Of a DNA stretch of 32,582 nt, positions 12,458-20,824 are shown in pieces. A program made the translations under genes and the position numbers. Position 1 is the stretch's first letter. Every line of letters starts with the position of its first letter. Origin of the DNA: Perkinsus marinus ATCC 50983 (lineage: Eukaryota; Perkinsozoa; Perkinsida; Perkinsidae); the NCBI RefSeq assembly GCF_000006405.1, contig NW_003211409.1, positions 560,011-592,592 of the forward strand. The letters are read 5' to 3'. The notes under the pieces are model-generated. The model was given only the letters and a program-made list of their open reading frames with translations. It searched no databases and was not told the DNA's origin.

Positions 12458-14740
12458 ATGACGAGGAAGAGCCGCCCGAAGAAGGGCGTCACACAGGCTG
12501 ATCTCAAGCAGGTGGATATTGATGCTGAGTTCAAGTCCTCTAGCTCCTCTGATAGTAGCGAATCAGAGAGTGAGGACGATCAAAGTGAGAGAATAGTGCC
12601 TCTTAGGGCCGTATTTGAATCCTCTGTCCAGGCCCTGAGTCGACCCCTGAGATGCTGATGCGAGCTGCAGCGGTGGGCGGAGAGTTGGCAGGGCAAATGA
12701 CGAACAAGTGGATCAGTGATAACCAGACTGGTAGGTAGTTGGTGATGTGCTGTTGTATGAATGGGAGTCAGGTCTGAAGTACTGCTATAGTGGCAGTGAG
12801 AAGAAGATGTACATGTGGAATCCGCAGTCGCAGTCTATGTATCAATGGAAGGGTCGAGGGAGCATAAAATTCCTCTGGCAAGCCGATCAAGGGTCAGCAG
12901 GACAGGGCCAGTCAGAGGCCGTAGAGACAGTAATGGTGATGGCGGATCAATGTAAGCTCGGAGCCAACCTTGGTAGGCCCCTGCAGCTTCCGCTGAGGAT
13001 CGGGTTGGTGAACCAGAGAAGGTTTTATGGATAACTTATGTGAGTCGAAGAGGGTAGGACTCGAATGACAGTCGTATGGGATTGACAGCTCTTGAGCGGA
13101 CTGCTCCTTAGCATCGATTTCGACTAGTATACACTGTGTAAGGGGTTACAAATACAATACATAACACGATTAATAGTAAAATGGAGATGCACCCGCGTTA
13201 GCGAAAACCACATCACGAGTTTCATTTTGCGGAAAATCGCGAGAAAAGGTAACCCGCGAAAACCGTCCCAGTAGGCCTTCAGAAAAGGTGACATTCAGTA
13301 GCGTCTTTTCGCGATGTGATAAAGTCGATTTTCAATTCGCGGTTTCGATGATTATCATACCGGGATGAACGGGTGCATCTCGATGTGTACGGTGAACCAT
13401 GCACGGCTAAAACAGGAGATGGGGGGCGGTCGGGACTCGGGGTGAATCTATTGAGGCTCATACAGATTCCGTCATCGTATTTATGGGGAGAAGACAGTCG
13501 GAGGGATACTCCCTCTCCTGAGGAGTCTGTCACCAGCGATACCCAAGGGGCAGCCGAGACGGAGGAATCCGACTATGGTTCGGTTACGGAACCCAAACAT
13601 AAGAAAGCGAAGACAGCGGCTGATGATGCGTCCGTGAGTTCACTTACAGCAACGGGATCGTCGATTGTTGCATGAGCAGATGCTCATGAAATGCGACTCT
13701 AGAGTGCCTGGCTTCAAGGACTTTGCCAAACGTTGGGCTATTGACGTCAACATTCTGCGTCACTTTGCTAAGCATGATGGAATGCTCATACGACACGTTA
13801 TAGAATCATTCAAGCCTATCAAGGCTAAGGCCAAGAACGCACTGCAGAAGTGATAAAGTCTTGTCGCATTTCCCGTGATGAGATGAGCGATTCAGATATC
13901 TGCAAGGGCTCATGAAGTACCCTCAAAAATGGAGGATAGTGGCGGCGTGCAGGCAAGCTGTGCTGATAGAGGAAGCGGAGGGGGAGACTCGGGAGCTCTT
14001 GCCTCCCCGCTCGGTGCTCGTTGGTACGCCACTAGTTTTATGCTCACTTCTAACCTTGCGATGTTGCTAGGTTCAGCTGAGGAGGATTTGGCGCAGACCA
14101 GTGATGAGAGTGTCACTCGCTTGGTGATTCCGGCTGGCTCGGGTCAATATGTGTCACCTGAGCACTTCCGAATCTTTCCTCTTGGAGATGATTTCTATGT
14201 AGGATTTGACATAAGCGTGGTATCAATCTCAGTATGTCCCGCTGCAGGTCCAGGATCTCGGCAGCAACTACGGTATAACGGTGGACGGCTTGCGCTATAG
14301 ATCAGCAGATGGGCCGATAGGGCCTCTCAAAGATGGTGATGCAAGATTCTTATTGTCCGAACCAGTGTTTGGATATACGCTCGTTTTCATCAGCTGAGCT
14401 CGAGAGTTCCCCGAATCATAAAAGTTTACATACGAATCCAGTCTACAGAAACCAACCAAGAATTTCCCGGAGTTTCCCCTGGTTCTTTCGTGTTGCCACT
14501 AACACACGTGTTCCTACACTGGTCTGAACTGATCATTGATTTTCAGGATCAATCGTTTCGATTGGCGGCGGGTCACAACATCAGCCTCCTTTGTTTCTCT
14601 GTGAGTTCGCCACTGCTGAGGAGTTGCGGAAGAGGCGAGTCGAGGCAGAAACACCTGCGACCGAGGGGAACAGTGATGTGACACCCGAAGGGGATAGTGT
14701 ATCGAAGGAGAGTGCCTCTGAACAAAATGTGGCGACCTAA
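12458..14740 (+). CDS. OCRE-like and FHA domain protein, resembling AGGF1 without a G-patch
   Basis: Probably a nuclear RNA-processing or signalling protein; OCRE plus FHA is the pairing seen in AGGF1. The first clear block (ATG 12458) is a basic start, TRKSRPKKGVTQADLK, followed by a Ser/Glu/Asp-rich stretch. An aromatic OCRE-like segment near 12750-12850 reads LLYEWESGLKYCYSG and MYMWNPQSQSMYQW. An acidic/basic linker and a helical segment (FKDFAKRWAIDVNILRHF, 13717-13770) follow. A 46-nt intron joins LQK to YLQGLMKYPQKW, and a 47-nt intron joins RSVLV to GSAEEDL. The FHA core reads SPEHFRIFPLGDDFY, then across a 49-nt intron VQDLGSNYGITVDG and LKDGDARFLL. The end is SKESASEQNVAT with TAA at 14738-14740. 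Joins around the OCRE part and the last FHA strand are uncertain, so start and exon count may change. No G-patch is seen. Confidence 0.68.
13184..13381. mobile_element. 198-bp short inverted-repeat element inside an intron
   Basis: GAGATGCACCCG at 13184-13195 is matched by its exact reverse complement at 13370-13381. The interior is rich in GCGAAAA/TTTTCGC motifs in both orientations, unlike the flanking exons, and has no coding potential. It sits between the OCRE-like exon and the next exon of the same gene. Flanking bases do not give a clean target duplication, so the exact family is open; a MITE-like element is the likeliest reading. Confidence 0.5.
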
Positions 14741-14828
14741 TCTCTATCATTTGCTGGCTTGTTGGGTCGAAGAGGTTAATCGGGGAGGAATTACTAAAAG
14801 TGAGGATTTGGATCGAGTGCTGTAGTTA

Positions 14829-15667
14829 ATGACTACAACACCGAACGATCGTCTACCCTTGCAAATACTCCTCCCAGAGCAGTTTCAACGAGCTGAGGCC
14901 CGGAGTCAGCTGCTGAAAGAGACTTGCAAGCATCAGCGGATTCCTATAGACTCATCAGTGCTCAAAACTGCGGGCTGCAAGGCGATGCTTGATACCATGT
15001 ACAAGGACGACAACACTCAAGTGAGGCTAGCAGCTCACAGTACTCCGCCCAGCTCTTTTTTCAAGTAGTTCCTCCAAGCAGTCACGCGAGTGGCCAATGC
15101 TCTCTCTGCCTCTGCTGACGACCTTCGTCATGAAATCAACCTAGTGGGCTCGCAAATACGAGATGATATTAGTTCAAAGTCCACCGCAGGTGTTTTGGTT
15201 CTGTGCACACTATGGTCGATTGGAATGCATGAAAACTATAGCAGCGAAACTTCCCATTGACCTCAACTACGTTCACAAATGCGGTCACTCCGTGAACTCG
15301 TACATCCCCTAGCTCTTTTAACACCTCCTCAGGTCATCGTGCGTGCGATTCTCAATGACCACATTGGTGTAGTCGAGTGGCTTCTCTCTGCTGGAGTGCA
15401 GCATGCAGCTTTCACAGGTTAGCATCAGGAAGGCTAGTTCAGCACGAGCTTCGTCTCAGACTCCAAATTCCTAGCAATCTGCTCGCACTCTGGGGCCCAG
15501 CGAACAGTGAGTGGAGAGTCTCCACTGGAGACGTGCCTGGCTCCCTGCACTATGCTGATGCTACTTTGTCATGTTAGGTTGACTTCCTACGTGGTTATGT
15601 GGGAGCAGATATTCAGCAATCGGTTCCGTTCCCGATGGAAGGAGTAGCTGCTGACACTCTGGCATGA
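14829..15667 (+). CDS. Small ankyrin-repeat-like protein, 6 exons
   Basis: The joined exons give about 196 residues starting at ATG 14829 (MTTTPNDRLPLQILLPEQF). After a helical N-terminal region come ankyrin-like helix pairs: FCAHYGRLECMKTIAAKL near residue 93, then CGHSVIVRAILNDHIGVVEW near 120-138 (joined across a 41-nt intron), then FLAICSHSGAQRTVDFLRGY near 155-173. The introns are 48, 46, 41, 42 and 71 nt, all GT-AG, and every join keeps frame. The stop is TGA at 15665-15667. Ankyrin repeats bind other proteins; nothing here shows the partner. The gene starts 88 bp after the stop of the OCRE-FHA gene on the same strand. The repeat match is by pattern only, and the consensus glycines are partly lost. 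Confidence 0.62.
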
Positions 15668-15846
15668 ATATCTCTCATTGGGCGCGCTCTGTAAACTTCT
15701 CAAGGTTCGAGCGCGATACTGTTGTGTTTGAGTCACCATGTACGAGGGAACCGCAGCCTTACTGTACAACATGGGACCTTGCCTTGGCTCATGGGGAATC
15801 AACATTCTCATATCATTCCGGGCACATTGATGCCCTTGATAGCCTG

Positions 15847-16047
15847 TCAACTCTGGCTCCAGTGATCCTCTAACCATTTACACTGTGTAAACCAGGGGAA
15901 CTTTGATAGAGTTAGTCGACTAGGTGGTGTGGAGAGGACCGAAGACTTGCAGGGCTCCCCCCTGAAGCTTCGGTCACGGGACAGGTGCCCGACTAGGTGG
16001 TGTCGTATCAACGACTCACGTCTCACACGGGTCTGTCCCGTCACCCA
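15847..16047. repeat. Direct repeat R, first copy (201 bp)
   Basis: Runs from TCAACTCTGGCTCCAG to CCCGTCACCCA and is repeated at 16194-16390. This copy has GTGT in CACTGTGTAAACC that the other lacks. Each copy holds GACTAGGTGGTGT twice and a weak inverted pair ACGGGACAG/CTGTCCCGT. No coding content is recognised. Confidence 0.95.
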
Positions 16048-16057
16048 GTCCACTAAG

Positions 16058-16193
16058 AAAAAAAAAACTGTCAGTTACTAATAACTTTCCTTCGGAATCC
16101 TCGGATTATTGAAGCACCTGCGAGCGACCAAGCTCGCTCGCCCATCGAATCACTTCCTCTGGAGTTGACCCTAGCCTCTGGCGAGACTTTCCA
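16058..16193. repeat. Repeat S, intact copy (136 bp)
   Basis: Starts with a run of A followed by CTGTCAGTTACTAATAAC and ends at GCGAGACTTTCCA. It contains a strong hairpin, GCGAGC-GACCAA-GCTCGC, near 16119-16136. The same sequence occurs from 19378, where it is interrupted by a transposon, so this copy is the transposon's empty site. It sits between the two R copies. Confidence 0.95.
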
Positions 16194-16390
16194 TCAACTC
16201 TGGCTCCAGTGATCCTCTAACCATTTACACTTAACCAGGGGAACTTTGATAGAGTTAGTCGACTAGGTGGTGTGGAGAGGACCGAAGACTTGCAGGGCTC
16301 CCCCCTGAAGCTTCGGTCACGGGACAGGTGCCCGACTAGGTGGTGTCGTATCAACGACTCACGTCTCACACGGGTCTGTCCCGTCACCCA
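16194..16390. repeat. Direct repeat R, second copy (197 bp)
   Basis: Near-identical to 15847-16047 apart from a 4-base deletion. It begins directly after repeat S, giving the order R, 10 bp, S, R. Confidence 0.95.
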
Positions 16391-16494
16391 AATCTCTCCA
16401 CTATCCACCGAACTCTTGGCTTTACCAGAAACTTCGATGACACAATCGATTCATGTTTTTTTTTATCCCCTCCTCTCGCTGTAGTCCTTATTAC

Positions 16495-18019
16495 CTATTG
16501 ACTATTTTTTTCTTCTTCTGTTGTGTCCCTCGTGCAGCGCATCAAGGCTCCTTTGGCGTAGCCTTGCCAGGCTCTACTCGATTGACTCGAACCGCCTTCA
16601 CACTTCACTGTGCTATCCTCGCATCCCGAATCTACCAGAATTGTGGCTCCACTATGCTATAGCTATGTCAGCTATAGGATTTATACCTGTTAGGGCTTTA
16701 ACTGCCTCGTCCGGTAGAACTCCTGCATTTCCCGGAGGCTTGGATCTATGCGCTAAACGATTTTGGCCTCCTTTAATTCCTTTCTCAACGATGGTCATCT
16801 CTTCTAGGGTGAAACTTACTCATGAACACACCTCCCTAGTCGTCTTTATCGCGCTAACATACTCCCGCAATGCTTCTGGAGAGATATTGGCTTGGTCAAC
16901 GAGGACCCGACCATACCGTTGAGTTTCTCAAATGGCTCACCGCCGAGCGGTAGCTCCTCTCCGTACTCTCTCGTGTGGAGTCTGCTAGTAGTGCTGCTTT
17001 CTTTTCTCTCTGATTTCGTCAACACTCGGAAGGCCTTCATCGCCTCCTACTCGGTCGATGATCCACTCCCATTATCTGCCCTATATTTTTTTTTTGTTTT
17101 GACGATTGAAGGACTGCTAATATCCATCGAATGCCTCTCCTTCGAAACACAACCGGTAGTTTCTGAAAGAACCTAATCCATTGTCTCCCCAAATTCAATT
17201 GCTCCGCCTCTTGCTACGAGCTCCTGAGCAACGAAGGTACTCCCCAGTGGACCTTCAGTGAGGATACCTCGCTCTTCCCAATTGTTGGTCAGGCAGTTCG
17301 TCAGAGATTATAACACTGACACACTTTTGAAACATCACCAGACATCATACGCACTTTAGCCAGATAGCATAAGTACTCCGCTTTCCTGGCACGGTGGCAC
17401 TTCTTTGTGGCAAACATGATACCTCTACCGCTACCAGCCAACCACAAAGCACTGAGATGAGCTCACTGAAGCAGCACGGCTCTCTCATACCCGGTCGGAT
17501 CTTCACTTGAACAGACTCGCTGTCTAAGCATTAACTTGTCTGAGACTAGTAGTCTCTGTCGACTCCTGGGTATCCGCTGCATCACATGGTATACGCATCG
17601 TACGAAATACACCCGGATCTGCCAAAAGTGCCGAGAGCATAGGAGGGTCTACCAGTAGGTTATTAGTCACGAGAGCACGATACTTGGTTGTTGATCTCCT
17701 CAAGAACTCCCCTCTAACTCTCGTAGGTGGAGCACGTTTACCCGAAATTGAGTCCACCACCTTCTTGACCTCCCCTTTTAAGCGCATCAGCGATACCTGA
17801 GGTTGCGTTGTCAACTTCAGATCTAACACACACTGGTCACTTTTGAGTGTCTGTAGCACTCGCTACTTCAGGAGAGAACCTCTTGTAGAAAGTCGCCAAG
17901 AGCGTGTCATTGGTCAGTAATCCTTCAAGATCGGTCACCCTGTCGATGTTCTTACCATGGAATGTGCCGACTGCTCTAGTAGCTAGTTCAATGGTACAGT
18001 CGGCTCCTGGTACTCTCAT
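16495..18019 (-). CDS. Unrecognised multi-exon gene
   Basis: I do not recognise the product. The proposed start is ATG 18019 (MRVPGADCTIELATRAVG) and the stop is TAG at 16497-16495 after TRDTTEEEKNSQ. Clear coding blocks are VTDLEGLLTNDTLLATFYK; LKLTTQPQVSLMRLKGEVKK and onward to 17536; EDPTGYERAVLL; GIMFATKKCHRARKAEY; NNWEERGILTEGPLGSTF; a block ending GGEPFEKLN; then EALREYVSAIKTT across a 41-nt intron; and GQNRLAHRSKPPGNAG, which joins over a 55-nt intron to DSGCEDSTVKCEGG. Several joins need unusually small introns of 15-36 nt or longer alternatives, discussed in findings. One in-frame stop near 16825 needs a further small intron or is a real lesion. A 73-bp minisatellite lies just upstream of the start. 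Function and exact exon set are open. Confidence 0.5.
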
Positions 18020-18093
18020 TTCCGCTATGCACGTATCCTACAGCGTGCCCGTTTCGACACAATTTTTGTCGCCGACTCAATCTTACTGAATCC

Positions 18094-19200
18094 TCATACT
18101 GAGGGTTGAATCCGCGCTCGGGGATATTTTCTCTACTTGGAATTCCCACTCCCAAGCCTCTCAGCGAGAGGCTCTCAAATATAATACCGTCAACTGGGTC
18201 CTCGCACTGAGGATAGCATGTGCACTCGAAGATGCGTTCTCGAACCTCTCGCTAACAACTTGGCCAACTAGACACTCCCACTGAGTATGGGATCAGCTTT
18301 GCTGACGCGTTCCTGAACCTCTCACTAACAATATGGTCAACTAGGCCCTCACCACGGGGATAGGATCGGCGCTCAATGACGCGTTCCTAAACCTCTCACT
18401 TATAACACGGCCGAACCGGCACTCTCACTGAGAATAGGATCTGCGCTCAATGACGCGTTCCTAATCTTCTCATTGACAATAGGTCAACTCGACACTCACA
18501 CCGAGGGAAGGATCTGCGCTCGATGACGCGTTCCTAAGCCTCTCACTGACAATAGGCCAACTCGACACTCACACTGAGGAAAGGATCTGCGCTCGATGAC
18601 GCGTTCCTAAGCCTCTCACTGACAATAGGCCAACTCGACACTCACACTGAGGAAAGGATCTGCGCTCGATGACGCGTTCCTAAGCCTCTCACTGACAATA
18701 GGCCAACTCGACACTCACACTGAGGAAAGGATCTGCGCTCAATGACGCGTTCCTAATCCTCTCACTGGTAATAGGCCAACTCGACACTCACACTGAGGAA
18801 AGGATCTGCGCTCAATGACGCGTTCCTAAGCCTCTCACTGATAATAGGCCAACTCGACACTCACACTGAGGAAAGGATCTGCGCTCGATGACGCGTTCCT
18901 AAGCCTCTCGTCTATAACATGGCCGAACCAGCACTCACACTGAGGATAGGATCTGCGCTCAATGACGCGTTCCTAATCCTCTCACTGACAGTAGGCCAAC
19001 TCGACACTCACACTGAGGAAAGGATCTGCGCTCGATGACGCGTTCCTAGGCCTCTCATCTATAACATGGCCGAACCAGCATGCACACTGAGGATAGGATC
19101 TGCGCTCGATGACGCGTTCCTAAGCCCCTCGTCTGTAACATGGCCGAACCAGCACTCACACTGAGGATAGGATCTGCGCTCGGTGACGCGTTCCTACACC
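18094..19200. repeat. 73-bp minisatellite, about 14 copies
   Basis: The unit carries GATCTGCGCTCGATGACGCG followed by TTCCTAAGCCTCTCACTGAC and a stretch ending ACTCACACTGAGGAAAG. Central copies (about 18450-18900) are nearly identical and exactly 73 bases apart; copies at both ends have drifted, for example towards CATGGCCGAACCAGCA. It is not open for long in any frame. It lies between the start of the minus-strand gene ending at 18019 and the split repeat S. Confidence 0.95.
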
Positions 19201-19377
19201 TCCATCCATTAATACGGCCAACAGGATCTTCCTAGACTTCAGTAGTACACTTGTGCTGTCAATGTACAACTCCCAAGGCGCTACTCGACCAATTATGACC
19301 TTCAAAGTCAACGAGCATGTAGGATAGAATGTGCTGGTCATATATCCCGACGGATCGACTACCGAAAGATCCTAGGG

Positions 19378-20442
19378 AAAAAAAAACTGTCAGTTACTAA
19401 TAACTTTCCTTCGGAATCCTCGGATTATTGAAGCACCTGCGAGCGACCAAGCTCGCTCGCCCATCGAATCACTTCCTCTGGGGCCTATTTCACAAGCGTC
19501 CTAATGTTAGGATTTTAACCCATTAGGATGCAATTTAAGGATAAATGGCGTTCACAAGGGCCCTTTCCTTAGGTTGGGTTAGGACTTTAGGACATTAGGA
19601 TCCTTACCGTTAGGATTTAGGATATTAGGATGCCTTTATCCTCAAAAACAGGCTGTTAGGACGCTCGGCTTTCACAAGCTATATTTTTAAGGAAATTTTC
19701 ATCCTAATGGTAAAGTACCTCGGGGGGTACTTTACCGACCATCCTAACGTTAAAGGTATACAAGACGACTCGCTACGTTCCGCCAAACAGTCGTTGGTTC
19801 GAAACTCTGCGAGCACATTTTTAAATTAATTTGTAACTTGCACAAAAATCATACAACTATTAACAAAACTCTTTACCAAGTTCGATACTTATCTGAAGCT
19901 TATAAACTTCGTATGAAACTCCTTACAAATGCTAATCTTCGGTAGAGTCAAGCCTTTTTTTACTGCAAGACCCCTCCATATCAGAAGACGTTAAGGTCCA
20001 TAATGGTCCATTACTGGATCATTCATTACGCGTATCAGTTGATAATAAAAGAGGTCTTATCTGTTAAATCTGCTGAATGGCGCCTTGTGGCACTATCTTT
20101 GTCGGATTCTTATTTAGTTTATATCAAGTATAAAATGGTGGGGTGGTAGAGTTTGCGGCTATAGTTCGACCGATCCAGGTTCGATTCGTAGTTGTATAAT
20201 GTTTTACGTTGTGTTTAATTGCCGTTAGGAGTCCTAATATCTTCAGTTAGCACATCCTTACGTTAGGTAAGGACGTCTTTAAGTATAGGATCCTAACGTT
20301 AGGTAAGGAAAATCTTGTGAAATAGCCTTAGTTAGGTAAGGACGTCCTAAGGTTAAAATCCTATACGTAAAGACGTCCTAATCTAAGGACGCTTGTGAAA
20401 TAGGCCCCTGGAGTTGACCCTAGCCTCTGGCGAGACTTTCCA
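19378..20442. repeat. Repeat S, second copy, split by a transposon
   Basis: Positions 19378-19480 and 20408-20442 together match the intact S copy at 16058-16193 almost base for base. The 927-bp element between them accounts for the gap. Flanks outside S differ from those of the first copy, so the shared block is S itself. Confidence 0.95.
19481..20407. mobile_element. Non-autonomous DNA transposon, 927 bp, PIF/Harbinger-like ends
   Basis: The left end GGGCCTATTTCACAAGCG (22 matching bases in all) is the exact reverse complement of the right end. CTG flanks both sides (19478-19480 and 20408-20410), and the uninterrupted S copy has a single CTG at the same place, so insertion with a 3-bp target duplication is seen directly. 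A 3-bp CWG duplication is known for some Harbinger elements; the family call is inference. Both subterminal regions are packed with copies of CCTAACGTTAGG and TTAGGTAAGGA in both orientations. There is no transposase frame, so it would depend on another element. A copy of the end motif, CTTGTGAAATAGCC, lies inside near 20313-20326, suggesting nested or rearranged relatives. Confidence 0.88.
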
Positions 20443-20631
20443 AAAAATCGTCCTTGCTGGAGAGAAATCCATAGGAGATAGCGCGGGATCACTGTGTAAA
20501 TCAACACGCAGCCGAGGTCTGAAACTCCGCATTTTCGACGAGAGCTGTTCCACAAGACTCGCACCATGCAAGAGTCCTACAAACACAAAACCTAACGAGC
20601 TCTTACGCCCTCCGCCGCACCGTTTCCTTAA

Positions 20632-20668
20632 GGGGCCTCAAATCACAAATCCTTGTGAAATAGACCCC
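20632..20668. mobile_element. 37-bp remnant of a related transposon
   Basis: GGGGCCTCAAATCACAA at the left and TTGTGAAATAGACCCC at the right form an imperfect inverted pair with almost nothing between. Both resemble the ends of the 927-bp element 225 bp away, so this looks like an element reduced by deletion to its two ends. Confidence 0.55.
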
Positions 20669-20824
20669 AGAATAGCAGGCATTGGAATGGGTCATTGCCT
20701 GGCAGTGCCGGGCTGGCACATTATCCAGCGGTAAAAACTCTTGGTACAAGAGTGAGAAGGGGAGGAGCACACAACCCTTACGCTATTGGCAGTTTGGAAG
20801 TTAGTGCTCTTCCATGTCACGATG

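Noticed and set aside
16217-16408. Reverse frames in both R copies as a gene family
   Set aside because: The same short frame appears in both because R is duplicated; it ends at the repeat edges and matches nothing known.
18094-19200. The 73-bp array as a CRISPR-like or coding repeat
   Set aside because: Units are contiguous with no unique spacers and no frame stays open.
16058-20442. The two S copies as terminal repeats of one large element
   Set aside because: S lacks TG...CA ends, no matching target duplication flanks the pair, and the interior shows an intron-containing host-like gene with no polymerase, integrase or capsid signature.
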